Shown: positions 7,117-15,092, counted from the stretch's first letter. The stretch is 64,000 nucleotides of DNA from Pelomonas sp. CA6 (GCF_022549225.1 NZ_JAKZFD010000006.1:240055-304054), one strand, 5' to 3'. Notes: generated from the letters alone by a model not told the origin. A program made the numbers and translations.

Positions 7117-8678
7117 GCCGCGCCGCGACCCTGCCGGGCCAGGCTCCCGGCCCGAGCGACGCGCGCCCGGCCTGGCCCTGGGTGCTGGCCGCGCTGGCCT
7201 TCGCGGCGCTGGTGCGCTGGGCGGTGCTGGCCGGCTTCATGGGCTCGGACGAGGTGACCTACCTGTCCGGCGCCATGGGCGTGCTCAGCGGCGAATGGCC
7301 GCATACCGACTACATCGGCGCGCTGCGCTATGGCGTCAACCTGCCTGTCGCGGCCTTCATGGCGCTGTTCGGTGTGTCGGAGTGGAGCGCGCTGGCCTGG
7401 GGCGCCCTGGCCTCGCTGGGCGAGCTGCTGCTGGTCTACCTGATCGCCGCGCGGCTGTGGGGCGCGCGCGTGGGGCTGTGGGCGATGCTGCTGCTGGCGG
7501 TGATGCCGGTGCACGCGCACTTCGCGACCCGGCTGATGGCGGACCCGCCGCTGTCGCTGTGCCTGGGTCTGGCGATGTGGTGTCTGCTGCGCGCCGAATC
7601 CCCGCAAGGGCGGGCGCTGGACTACCTGGGCGCCGGGCTGGCGCTGGGGGCCTGCTACTGGCTCAAGGATGCCGGGCTCTATGTCGCCGGGCTGATGCTG
7701 GTGGGCTACGGGCTGCTGAACCGCCGCTTCCACTGGCGCTGGGCCTGGCTGGTGCTGGGCGTGCTGGCGATGGTGCTTGGCAACATGGCGCTGATGGCCT
7801 GGGCCCAGGGCGATCCGCTGCACCTGGTGCACAGCGGGCGCAACAGCGTCGGGCGCATCGTCGAGAGCACCAGCCCCTGGTTCTACCTGAAGGCGCTGTT
7901 CGTGGACCTGCGCCACGTGGGCCTGCTGGGCTGGCTGGCGCTGGCGGGGCTGGTGCAGCTGCTGCGCGGCCGCACGGCCGCGGCCACGGACCGCCTGGGC
8001 CAGCGCCTGGTGCTGCTGTGGGCGCTGGGTTTCGTGCTCATCCTGTCGGCGCTGCCGATCCGGCAGAACAACTACATTTTGCTGTTCGCCGCGCCGCTGG
8101 CCATGCTGGGCGGGCTGTGGCTGGCCAGCCTGGGCCGCGGCCTGGCCTGCGCGCTGTTCGCGCTGGCGGCACTGGTGGGTCTGCTGCTGGCCTCGCTGCA
8201 GCAAGCTTCGCTGCATGCCTTCACGGCCAACTCGCGCGCCGCCGTGCAACTGGCCGACGCGCAGCCGCAGCGCCAGATCTACGCGCCCACCGGTGCCTTC
8301 CGCGCCGACCAGTACGCGCGCATGCTGGGCCAGGTGAACCCGCAGCGCCCGCCGCTGCGCTCGCTGGAACAGCTGGACCATGACCTGGCCGCCGGCCGCG
8401 TCGCGCGCGCCTGGGTGATGCGCGACCCTCAGACCCAGGGCTGGGGCGCGCCGGAAGACGGCCAATGGGGTGGGCGCGAGGCCTGCCTCAATCCGCTGTC
8501 GCTGCGCGTGGAGCCGCAGCCGGGCCGCGGGCTTGGACGCCCGGTGGCGCGGGCCTTGCTGGCGCTGTCCGGCCGCCTGCCGGCCTCGGTGGCGGCGCTG
8601 GTCCAGCGCCAGCTGGGCGTGCAGCCCTCGCGCTGGTACGAGGTGATCCCGGGCTGCCGGGTGGCGCCGTTGGCCTGA
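7113..8678 (+). CDS. GT39/ArnT-like integral membrane glycosyltransferase
   Basis: A 521-aa GT-C-fold protein. About ten hydrophobic segments occupy residues 20-390, followed by a soluble C-terminal domain of about 130 residues. The first periplasmic loop carries the acidic FMGSDEVTYL, where GT39/ArnT/PMT enzymes keep their catalytic Asp or Glu. The middle has HFATRLMADPPL, typical of the GT39 ArnT/PMT group. Such enzymes take a sugar from a polyprenyl-phosphate donor on the periplasmic side and put it on lipid A, a glycan or a protein. The ATG overlaps the aminotransferase stop (ATGA). This is the last gene of the operon; the next gene is convergent. Confidence 0.85.
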   Translation: MSRAATLPGQAPGPSDARPAWPWVLAALAFAALVRWAVLAGFMGSDEVTYLSGAMGVLSGEWPHTDYIGALRYGVNLPVAAFMALFGVSEWSALAWGALASLGELLLVYLIAARLWGARVGLWAMLLLAVMPVHAHFATRLMADPPLSLCLGLAMWCLLRAESPQGRALDYLGAGLALGACYWLKDAGLYVAGLMLVGYGLLNRRFHWRWAWLVLGVLAMVLGNMALMAWAQGDPLHLVHSGRNSVGRIVESTSPWFYLKALFVDLRHVGLLGWLALAGLVQLLRGRTAAATDRLGQRLVLLWALGFVLILSALPIRQNNYILLFAAPLAMLGGLWLASLGRGLACALFALAALVGLLLASLQQASLHAFTANSRAAVQLADAQPQRQIYAPTGAFRADQYARMLGQVNPQRPPLRSLEQLDHDLAAGRVARAWVMRDPQTQGWGAPEDGQWGGREACLNPLSLRVEPQPGRGLGRPVARALLALSGRLPASVAALVQRQLGVQPSRWYEVIPGCRVAPLA

Positions 8679-8703
8679 CGCGCCTGGCGCAGCGAAGGAG
8701 CGC

Positions 8704-9357
8704 TCAGACGTAGGGTGTGCCCGCCATCGCCGCGCGCAGGCCCTGGCTGCCCTTGTCGACCAGCGCCAGGAAGACGGCCCGGGCTTTCTTCGCGCTGTGG
8801 GTCTGGCGGAAGGCGCGGTGCGCCTGGACGAGGGCGGTGGCCCAGGTCGCCAGCAGCAGATTGGCGGCCAGATGGGCGTCGGGATCGTCCGGCTCGCGCC
8901 CCACGGTGGCGGCCAGGCCTTGCGCGACCAGTTGCGCGATCTCGTCCCGTATCGCGCGGGCCCGCGCCTTGAGCGCCTCGCTGCGCTCGATCGTCGCGAT
9001 GAAGCCCTGGCTCTGCTCGGAGAAGCGCAGGTAGGGGCTGTGCTCCGAGGCCAGGCGATGCGCCAGCAGGCGCAGGCATTCGACCGGCGCGACGCCGGGG
9101 TCGCGCCGCGCCAGGGTGTCGCGCAACAGCTCGCGGCCTTCTGCGTCGCGGTCGAAGAACAGGTCTTCCTTGCGCGGGAAATGGTTGAACACCGTCATGC
9201 GGCCCACATCGGCCGCCTGGGCGATCTCGTCCACCGTCACCTGGTCGAAGCCCCGCTCCAGGAAGAGGCGGGTGGCGATGTTGGAGATGCCCTGGCGCGT
9301 GGCCAGGCGCTTGCGGGAGCGGCGGTCGGTGGGCTCGGACATGCCGACATGGTACAT
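8704..9357 (-). CDS. TetR family transcriptional repressor
   Basis: A 217-aa regulator with an N-terminal TetR helix-turn-helix (about residues 38-67, TVDEIAQAADVGRMTVFNHF) and a C-terminal ligand domain. It is divergent from a TetA-like efflux gene and presumably represses it and itself until an inducer binds. The first possible ATG (9357, MYHVGM) falls inside the palindromic operator. A second ATG at 9342 (MSEPTDRR) is the likelier start if the operator lies outside the coding region. Neither has a clear Shine-Dalgarno sequence, so a leaderless mRNA is possible. The ligand is unknown. Confidence 0.88.
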   Translation of the reverse strand: MYHVGMSEPTDRRSRKRLATRQGISNIATRLFLERGFDQVTVDEIAQAADVGRMTVFNHFPRKEDLFFDRDAEGRELLRDTLARRDPGVAPVECLRLLAHRLASEHSPYLRFSEQSQGFIATIERSEALKARARAIRDEIAQLVAQGLAATVGREPDDPDAHLAANLLLATWATALVQAHRAFRQTHSAKKARAVFLALVDKGSQGLRAAMAGTPYV

Positions 9358-9382
9358 TTATGTACTTAGTACATATTTGTAC
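9352..9382. promoter_or_regulatory. Probable TetR operator with four half-sites
   Basis: Between the divergent tetR and tetA-like genes the sequence reads GTACA-N4-TGTAC-N3-GTACA-N4-TGTAC (half-sites at 9352, 9361, 9369 and 9378). These are two inverted repeats in tandem, or one larger nested palindrome. This A+T-rich 31-bp block stands out sharply from the flanking G+C-rich DNA. Position and symmetry fit two TetR dimers side by side. The repressor assignment is inferred from adjacency. Confidence 0.7.
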
Positions 9383-9454
9383 TTGATATTGTTGGACTTG
9401 CCCGCGCGCCACCGGCGCGCCGCGCCGCGGGTCCCAGGACCCGGAGCCCCCGCG

Positions 9455-10651
9455 ATGAATCCCGCCCTTGCCGCCATTTTTCTTGCCATCGGCCTCGACG
9501 CCGTCGGCATCGGCCTGGTCTTTCCCATCCTGCCCCGCCTGCTGGAGGAGGTGACGCAGGCCGGCAATGTCGCGCCCTACATCGGCGTGATGAGCGCGCT
9601 GTACGCGGCGATGCAGTTCGTCTTTTCGCCGGTGCTGGGCGCGCTGAGCGACCGGCTCGGCCGCCGGCCGGTGCTGCTGTTCTCGCTGGCCGGCGCGGCG
9701 ATCAACTACCTGGTGATGGCCTTCGCGCCGCAGCTCTGGATGCTGCTGCTGGGACGCGCGATCGCCGGGCTGAGCAGCGCCAACATGGCGGTCGCGACGG
9801 CCTACATCACGGACGTCTCCGCGCCAGAGCAGCGGGCGCGGCGCTTCGGCCTGTTCAACGCGGTCTTCGGCATGGGCTTCATCGTGGGGCCGGTGCTGGG
9901 CGGGCTGCTGGGCGACTTCGGGCTGAGGCTGCCTTTCATCGTCGCGGCGGCGCTGAACCTGGGCAATCTGCTCTTCGCTGCCTGGGCACTGCCGGAGTCG
10001 CGCGCACCCGGTGCCGGGCGCATCGACCTCGCGGCGCTCAATCCGCTGCGTCCGCTGCGCTGGGTGTTCTCGATGAAGGGGCTGATGCCGGTGACGCTGG
10101 TCTTCTTCGTGTTCAGCGCCATCGGCGAGGTGTACGGCACTTGCTGGGCCCTGTGGGGGCAGGACAGCTTCCATTGGAATGGGCTGTGGGTGGGCCTGTC
10201 GCTGGGCGCTTATGGCGTGTGCCAGACGCTGGCGCAGGCGCTGCTGCCGGGCCCGGCGGTGCGGCTGCTGGGGGAGCGCGGCGCCGTGCTCGCGGGCATC
10301 GCGGGGGCCTGTGTCGCGCTGGTCGTGATGGCGTTCGCGCGCAGCACCTGGGTGGTGTTCGCGATCATGCCGGTGTTCGCGCTGGCCGGCATCGGCGCGC
10401 CGGCCCTGCAGGCGCTGGCGACGCGCCTGGTGGACGAGGACAACCAGGGTCAGTTCCAGGGCGTGCTGGCGTCGGTCGTCAGCCTGGCCTCGGTGCTCGC
10501 GCCGTTGGTGTTCTCGTCGCTGTACTTCGTGCTGCGGGCGCAGTGGCCGGGCGCGATCTGGCTTTCGGTGCTGCTCATCTACGCGATCGCGGTGCCGCTG
10601 GTGCTGGGGCTGCGCTTCCAGGCGGCCCCAGCCCGGCCACAGCTGGGGTGA
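9455..10651 (+). CDS. TetA-like MFS drug efflux transporter (TCR/Tet family)
   Basis: A 398-aa twelve-helix antiporter, the same length as TetA(A). Family marks are LDAVGIGLVFPILPRLL in helix 1, motif A GALSDRLGRRPV after helix 2, GPVLGGLLGDF in helix 5, the FHW of the helix 7-8 loop and GIGAPALQALATRLVDE near helix 10. Such pumps exchange a drug-metal complex or other compound for protons. Tetracycline is only one possible substrate, so no resistance name is given. GGAG at 9443-9446 precedes the ATG. Control by the divergent TetR is implied by the operator between them. Confidence 0.87.
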   Translation: MNPALAAIFLAIGLDAVGIGLVFPILPRLLEEVTQAGNVAPYIGVMSALYAAMQFVFSPVLGALSDRLGRRPVLLFSLAGAAINYLVMAFAPQLWMLLLGRAIAGLSSANMAVATAYITDVSAPEQRARRFGLFNAVFGMGFIVGPVLGGLLGDFGLRLPFIVAAALNLGNLLFAAWALPESRAPGAGRIDLAALNPLRPLRWVFSMKGLMPVTLVFFVFSAIGEVYGTCWALWGQDSFHWNGLWVGLSLGAYGVCQTLAQALLPGPAVRLLGERGAVLAGIAGACVALVVMAFARSTWVVFAIMPVFALAGIGAPALQALATRLVDEDNQGQFQGVLASVVSLASVLAPLVFSSLYFVLRAQWPGAIWLSVLLIYAIAVPLVLGLRFQAAPARPQLG

Positions 10652-10670
10652 GCCGCAGGCGGCCGCGGCT

Positions 10671-11000
10671 TCAGCGGCGGGTCGTGGCGCGGGCCGGCTC
10701 CGGGCGGACGAAGCTGGCCCAGCGCTCGCCGAACAGCAGGCGCGGTGGCTGGGCGAGCAGGGCCGGTAGTTGGTTCAGCAGGGCCTTGGCCGGCGGATGC
10801 GCCAGGTGCGCTTCCCAGGCCTGGCGGTCCTGGTAGACCTCGTACAGGAAGAAGCGGTTTGCATCCTCCTCGCAGACCTGGGCGGCATAGGCGTGGATGC
10901 CGGGCTCTTCGGCGGCCTTCCGGGTCAGCTCCGTCAGGCACAGGACCAGCGATTCGCGTTGGTCGGGCAGGGCTTGTAGCTCCACCAGCAGGGCAAGCAT
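10671..11000 (-). CDS. Antibiotic biosynthesis monooxygenase (ABM) domain protein
   Basis: A 109-aa single-domain protein resembling YgiN/quinol monooxygenase. The first strand LALLVELQAL is followed by ELTRKAAEEPGIHAY and by the NRFFLYEVYQDRQAWEAHLAHP block that defines the ABM dimeric ferredoxin-like fold. The family oxidises quinols or polyketide-like compounds without cofactors, or simply binds them. AAGGAG sits just upstream of the ATG. It lies 43 bases after the AraC-type regulator gene on the same strand, so the two may be co-transcribed. Confidence 0.83.
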   Translation of the reverse strand: MLALLVELQALPDQRESLVLCLTELTRKAAEEPGIHAYAAQVCEEDANRFFLYEVYQDRQAWEAHLAHPPAKALLNQLPALLAQPPRLLFGERWASFVRPEPARATTRR

Positions 11001-11043
11001 GGCGTGGACTCCTTCGTGATCAGGGAGACGCCAGTCTGCGCAT

Positions 11044-11859
11044 TCAAGGGCCGGCGGGATTGTAAAAATGCGGCCGGCCCCGCAGCGCGGCCAGCTGACG
11101 GGCGGGCGCCTGGCCGAGGCGGCGGCGAAAGTCGTGGATCCAGTGGGCCTGGTCGTAATAGCCGTGGTCCAGCGCCAGGGCCAGCGGCGCCTCGTCGGGC
11201 CGCAGCAGGATCTGCTTCATCGTGTGCTGGAAGCGGATCGCGCCGCGTGTCTCGGCCGGTGTCTGGCCGCAATAGCGGCGCCAGCGTTTTTCAAGCTGGC
11301 GCCGGCCCATGCCCAGGCCGGACGCGAGGCCGTCTATCGTCTGCCGTCCGCGCTCGCGGTAGAGCCGCGCCATACCCTCGGCCACCAGCGCGTCCTCGGT
11401 CCCTACGCCGATCTGCCGGCGCAGGAAGTCGATCAGCAGGGTCAGTCGCGCGTCCCAGCCCGCCGCGTCCCGCACGCGGGCGGCCAGCGTCCGGCCGGCC
11501 CGGCCCCAGCCTTCGTCCAGCGGCAGGACCTGGTCCAGCAGCGCCGACGGTGGCGGCGCGAGCAGACGATGCACCTGTCCGATGCGCAGCCGCACGGCGA
11601 CGAAGCCGACGTCCCGGGCCGCGGCCAGCGGCAGCCGGGCCTGCCTCAGGCACAGCAGATAGGCCGGGGGCAGGGCCGTGCCGTCGTCCAGGCGGAAGGG
11701 GGACCCGTGAAGGAGATGAAGCTCGGCGCCCGTGCCAGGCAGCAGCAGGGGCAGGGCCATGGGCTCGGCACCGGAGGCCTGCCATCCCCAGAAGCAGTGG
11801 ACGTAGGGGGCCAGGTCCTCGGGTGGCGGAGCGAAGTGGACGCGCATGCCCGCCATCAT
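11044..11859 (-). CDS. AraC family transcriptional regulator
   Basis: A 271-aa regulator. The N-terminal half (residues 1-160) is a probable cupin-like sensor starting APPPEDLAPYVHCFWGW, a common opening in this subgroup. The C-terminal 100 residues carry the two AraC helix-turn-helix motifs: QTIDGLASGLGMGRRQLEKR and the second helix pair LALDHGYYDQAHWIHDFRR. ATGs at 11859, 11856 and 11847 are all possible starts. The ABM monooxygenase downstream is the nearest candidate target, but the effector and regulon are unknown. Confidence 0.85.
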   Translation of the reverse strand: MMAGMRVHFAPPPEDLAPYVHCFWGWQASGAEPMALPLLLPGTGAELHLLHGSPFRLDDGTALPPAYLLCLRQARLPLAAARDVGFVAVRLRIGQVHRLLAPPPSALLDQVLPLDEGWGRAGRTLAARVRDAAGWDARLTLLIDFLRRQIGVGTEDALVAEGMARLYRERGRQTIDGLASGLGMGRRQLEKRWRRYCGQTPAETRGAIRFQHTMKQILLRPDEAPLALALDHGYYDQAHWIHDFRRRLGQAPARQLAALRGRPHFYNPAGP

Positions 11860-11914
11860 GATGAGGCCAATGGCGCCGGGTCAAGGCGCGAGAAGGGAGG
11901 GCGAGGCGGACATG

Positions 11915-11937
11915 AAAAACGCCGCGTGGCGCGGCGT
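11915..11937 (-). terminator. Rho-independent terminator after the secreted unknown gene
   Basis: An 8-bp perfect stem ACGCCGCG/CGCGGCGT with a 3-nt loop is followed on the minus strand by four T residues. It lies 34 bases past the stop of the gene at 11971-13251 and separates that gene from the AraC gene. Confidence 0.8.
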
Positions 11938-11970
11938 CTTTGTGGGGCAGCTACGGCGGTCCCGCCCCGC

Positions 11971-13251
11971 TCAGTTCGGCGAAAGGCGGCCGTTGACGTT
12001 GCGGCAACCGTAGTTGGCCGGATAGACCTCATGGGTCTTCAGCCAAGCCTCGTTGCCGAAGCCGGGCAGCTGCACGCGCACGGCGATCTTGATCATGGGG
12101 CCGCGGACTTCGATCACCGGACCGCAGAAGGTGTCCGAGCCGAGTTGCAAGGTCTTGCGCCATTCGGCGACGCGCTTGAGTTCGGCCTGGCGGTTGCGCT
12201 CGTCGATCTCGGCCTGCTTGCGGTCGGCCTCGGCCTGCGCGCGGGCACGCTCCTTCGCGTTGGCTTCCTCCTGGGCGATCAGCTTGTCCAGGCGCTGCTG
12301 CGCCTGGGGGACCAGCTGGTCGAAGTCCACCTTCGCCCAGTTCGTGGGTGACGGCGATCCGTACTGGCTGATGAAGGCCTTCAGGCTCTTCTGCGTGGCG
12401 TCGGGCGCGAGCAGCTGCTGCGCCTGCTGGGTGTACCGGCGGTGCCAGGCCTGCTCGGCCTGGCTGGCCGCCCGGTCGGCGCTGTCCGCGCTCAAACGGG
12501 ACTGGATCCAGGCCGGCACCTGGCGTTCGCCGGACATGGCCAAGTAGTTGACCGCCGCCTTCTCCAGATCGGCCGTGGAGGTCTGCGCCAGGAAGTAGTC
12601 GAACACGAAGCGGATCGCGGAGCGCTCGGCCGAGCAGTTGCCGCAGCCTGCCGGGTCGCTTTGCAGGGCGCGCGCCAGCAGCTTGTCGTGGCGGGATTGG
12701 ACGATGGCGCTGGCCGCGGCCTTGATCGCGTCCGACTCCAGCGCCGCGGCCAGCGCCTCGGTCTTGATCGGCGCTTCGAAGTCCAGGCCACCCAGCATCC
12801 TGCGGTTCACGAAGGCGGAGTTGCAGCTGAAGTAGCCGGCCGAGCGCGGGCTGGAGGACTTGTAGAACTCCTTCAGAAAGATCGGGTGGCAGCCGGTGGC
12901 CAGCTTGTTGTTGGCGTTGACCTCGCAGCGGGTCTCGGTCGCGCAGGTGTCGCGGGTCTCCAGCGAGAAGACCACCGCGTCGATCACCGCGCCCCCGGCG
13001 GGCTGCCGGCCTTGATAGCCCAGGCAAGCGCGCAGCTTTTCGACGCCCTCGTCCTTGAGGCTTTCATCGGAGCCCTGCACGACGGCCCAGCTGCCGCCGG
13101 CCTTGCGAATGTAGATGGACTCGCAATACTCGTCGCCCCGGAACACCGAGTTGCCGGGGACGCCTTGAGCGACGGGCTTGATCGTTGGGGCTGCGTGGAC
13201 GGCTGCGGGGAGCAGGGACAGGGTGACAAGGGCGACGGCCAGGGATCTCAT
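11971..13251 (-). CDS. Unrecognised secreted protein with C-terminal coiled coil
   Basis: I do not recognise this 426-aa protein. Residues 1-20 are a signal peptide ending VHA before APTIKP, so it should be periplasmic or secreted. The mature part has many cysteines (in SIYI-flanked ECES, ACLGY, DTCATETRCE, ATGCHP, FSCNS, GCGNCSAE and FCGP), suggesting disulfide bonds. Residues about 317-364 are rich in Ala, Glu, Arg and Lys and look like a coiled coil. The end carries YGCRNVNGRL. I chose ATG 13251 because the longer frame to 13368 would bury the signal peptide. It is a single-gene unit with its own terminator. Confidence 0.7.
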   Translation of the reverse strand: MRSLAVALVTLSLLPAAVHAAPTIKPVAQGVPGNSVFRGDEYCESIYIRKAGGSWAVVQGSDESLKDEGVEKLRACLGYQGRQPAGGAVIDAVVFSLETRDTCATETRCEVNANNKLATGCHPIFLKEFYKSSSPRSAGYFSCNSAFVNRRMLGGLDFEAPIKTEALAAALESDAIKAAASAIVQSRHDKLLARALQSDPAGCGNCSAERSAIRFVFDYFLAQTSTADLEKAAVNYLAMSGERQVPAWIQSRLSADSADRAASQAEQAWHRRYTQQAQQLLAPDATQKSLKAFISQYGSPSPTNWAKVDFDQLVPQAQQRLDKLIAQEEANAKERARAQAEADRKQAEIDERNRQAELKRVAEWRKTLQLGSDTFCGPVIEVRGPMIKIAVRVQLPGFGNEAWLKTHEVYPANYGCRNVNGRLSPN

Positions 13252-13553
13252 GCGTTGTTCGAGGGGGAAGGCAAGGTCTGTTGCCCAGTGTAGGAAGGAT
13301 TCCCACCCCGGCCGGAGAGAAGCCGACACGCCCCCATCCCCGGCGCCAAATGGATCACGGTCCGGCAAGACCTGACCCCGCCCGGCCGCCGCGCAGCGCC
13401 GAGGGCGATTCGAAATTTCGGCGGCGCCAGCGGGCTTGTCGTTCGGGGGGAGTCGCCTTTTTCACGCGCCAATGCAAAAGCCCCAAATCCGTCAGTCCTT
13501 GATCGACTGGGGGTTTGGGGCTTTGGGGCCTTGGCTTGCCGCCTTCAATGTTC
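13252..13553. other. Intergenic region, 302 bases
   Basis: This stretch separates the secreted unknown gene from tRNA-Ser. Its right end holds the tRNA terminator. A TACACT hexamer on the minus strand (13292-13287), 36 bases before the ATG at 13251, is a possible -10 element with no good -35 partner. I see no open frame with credible coding character and nothing else of note. Confidence 0.5.
13475..13523 (-). terminator. Terminator of the tRNA-Ser gene
   Basis: Outer arms AGCCCCAAA (13479-13487) and TTTGGGGCT (13514-13522) pair perfectly, and inner arms CAGTC/GACTG extend the hairpin. On the minus strand it ends in four T residues. It lies about 30 bases past the tRNA 3' end. Confidence 0.75.
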
Positions 13554-13644
13554 TGGCGGAGAGAGCGGGATTCGAACCCGCGGTGGGCTGTTAACCCACA
13601 CACGCTTTCCAGGCGTGCGACTTAAACCACTCATCCATCTCTCC
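13554..13644 (-). tRNA. tRNA-Ser (anticodon GGA)
   Basis: Read on the minus strand, the gene starts GGAGAGA and ends TCTCTCC-G-CCA, a perfect 7-bp acceptor stem with encoded CCA. The anticodon loop is CTGGAAA, giving anticodon GGA for serine codons UCC and UCU. A long variable arm (GTGGGTTAACAGCCCAC) marks it as class II, and the T loop is TTCGAAT. Length is 91 bases with CCA. Promoter and terminator are both visible and the gene stands alone. Confidence 0.96.
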
Positions 13645-13654
13645 GAAGCCCGCC

Positions 13655-13682
13655 ATCATAGCGCATTTTTTGCGGCTGTCAG
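13655..13682 (-). promoter_or_regulatory. Sigma-70 promoter of tRNA-Ser
   Basis: On the minus strand CTGACA (-35) and TATGAT (-10) are separated by 16 bases and end about 11 bases before the tRNA 5' end. The TGA of the -35 box is the stop codon of the SPFH gene, so promoter and coding sequence overlap. Confidence 0.72.
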
Positions 13683-14596
13683 GATTTCTGCGGCGAGTTC
13701 TTCATCAGCGCCATCGCGGTGCCGATCAGGCCGGAGACCTCGGTCATGTTGCCGGGCACGATCATGGTGTTGTTCTTCTGAGCCAGCTGGGCGTAGGCGT
13801 CCACCGCCTTCTCGGCGACTTTGAGCTGCACCGCCTGGGCGCCGCCGGGCTGCTCGATGGAGGCGGCGATCTTGCGGATCGCGTCGGCGGTGGCGTCGGC
13901 CACCGCGGTGATGGCCGCGGCCTCGCCCAGCGCCTTGTTGATCTCGGCCTGCTTCTCGCCCTCGGAGCGCGCGATGGCGGCTTCGCGTTCGCCGGTGGCG
14001 ATGTTGATCTGTTCCTGGCGCCGGCCTTCCGAGGCGGCGATCAGCGCGCGCTTTTCGCGCTCGGCGGTGATCTGCGCCTGCATGGAGCGCAGGATCTCGG
14101 CCGGCGGGGTCAGGTCCTTGATCTCGTAGCGCAGCACCTTCACGCCCCAGTTCAGCGCCGCCTCATCCAGCGCCTGCACCACTGCGCTGTTGATCGCGTC
14201 GCGTTCTTCGAAGGTGCGGTCCAGCTCCATGCGGCCGATCACCGAGCGCAGCGTGGTCTGCGCCAGCTGGGTGATCGCGACGATGTAGTTGCTCGAGCCG
14301 TAGCTGGCCCGCATCGGGTCGGTGACCTGGAAGTACAGGATGCCGTCCACGGTCAGCTGGGTGTTGTCCTTGGTGATGCAGACCTGGCTGGGCACGTCTA
14401 GCGGGATCTCCTTCAGCGAGTGCTTGTAGGCCAGCCGGTCGACGAAGGGCACGAGGATGTTCAGGCCCGGGGTCAGGGTGGCGTGGTATTTGCCCAGTCG
14501 CTCCACCACCCAGGCGTTCTGCTGAGGCACGACCTTGATGGCCTGCATGATGAAGACGATGGCCACGACGAGCAGGGCCAGCGCAACGATTTCCAT
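13679..14596 (-). CDS. SPFH/band 7 membrane protein (QmcA/paraslipin-like)
   Basis: A 305-aa stomatin-type protein with one N-terminal membrane helix (residues 1-20). The band-7 domain follows with VPQQNAWVVERLGKYHATL, the common signature PFVDRLAY and the QLAQTTLRSVIGRMELD block. An Ala/Glu-rich coiled coil (about 175-250) ends it. These proteins form large rings that organise membrane microdomains and help control FtsH-type proteases. It is the second gene of a unit with the NfeD-like gene 67 bases upstream, the standard SPFH-NfeD pairing. Its stop codon lies within the -35 box of the tRNA-Ser promoter. Confidence 0.9.
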   Translation of the reverse strand: MEIVALALLVVAIVFIMQAIKVVPQQNAWVVERLGKYHATLTPGLNILVPFVDRLAYKHSLKEIPLDVPSQVCITKDNTQLTVDGILYFQVTDPMRASYGSSNYIVAITQLAQTTLRSVIGRMELDRTFEERDAINSAVVQALDEAALNWGVKVLRYEIKDLTPPAEILRSMQAQITAEREKRALIAASEGRRQEQINIATGEREAAIARSEGEKQAEINKALGEAAAITAVADATADAIRKIAASIEQPGGAQAVQLKVAEKAVDAYAQLAQKNNTMIVPGNMTEVSGLIGTAMALMKNSPQKS

Positions 14597-14663
14597 GGTC
14601 GGATTCCTTCGTAGAACAGTGCGGACAAACGGAAGAGGTTCGCCGGCGGCGAACCCGGGGACA

Positions 14664-15092
14664 TCAGGCCGCTTCGAGCAGCAGCACGCTGCCGTGGATG
14701 GCGCGGATCACGTGGCGGCCCGGATGGGGCAGGCCCTGGCCGGCATAGCGCGCCTGCCAGGCGGCGCCGCGGTAGCGGACCTCGGCGGAGCCGTCGTCGC
14801 GCCAGGCCGGCACGTCCAGGGTCTGGCCAACGTCCAGGTTGACATCGGGGTTGGCCTCGGCGGGCGTGCTGGGTCGCTGGAGCTGGCGGCGGTGCCACAG
14901 CGCCACGGCCGCGCCGCCCAGCACCGCGGCCAGCGCGAGCTGCGCGGTCATCGACAGGCCGGCATGGGCGCCCAGAGCGCCGGCGGCGGCGCCCAGCGCC
15001 AGCATCAGCAGGTAGAAGGTGCCGGTGCTCAGCTCCAGGCCCACCAGAATCCCGCAGATCACCCACCAGCCGGTGGCGGCGCTCCAGTCCAT
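14664..15092 (-). CDS. NfeD-like membrane protein
   Basis: A 142-aa protein with two to three membrane helices (about residues 8-66, including GILVGLELSTGTFYLLMLALG) and a C-terminal OB-fold domain ending HVIRAIHGSVLLLEA. NfeD proteins pair with SPFH proteins and are thought to help assemble or regulate them. I chose ATG 15092 because AGGAGG lies just upstream and the membrane segment follows at once. The longer frame to 15299 would read through the divergent promoter region. Confidence 0.85.
   Translation of the reverse strand: MDWSAATGWWVICGILVGLELSTGTFYLLMLALGAAAGALGAHAGLSMTAQLALAAVLGGAAVALWHRRQLQRPSTPAEANPDVNLDVGQTLDVPAWRDDGSAEVRYRGAAWQARYAGQGLPHPGRHVIRAIHGSVLLLEAA

Noticed and set aside
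9455..10651. Calling the pump a tetracycline resistance gene tet(A)
   Set aside because: It has the family length and motifs, but many residues differ from TetA(A) and substrate cannot be read from sequence.
13661..13676. GCGCA-T-rich-TTGCG as a terminator of the SPFH gene
   Set aside because: The stem is short and imperfect, and the same bases are the spacer of a well-matched tRNA promoter.
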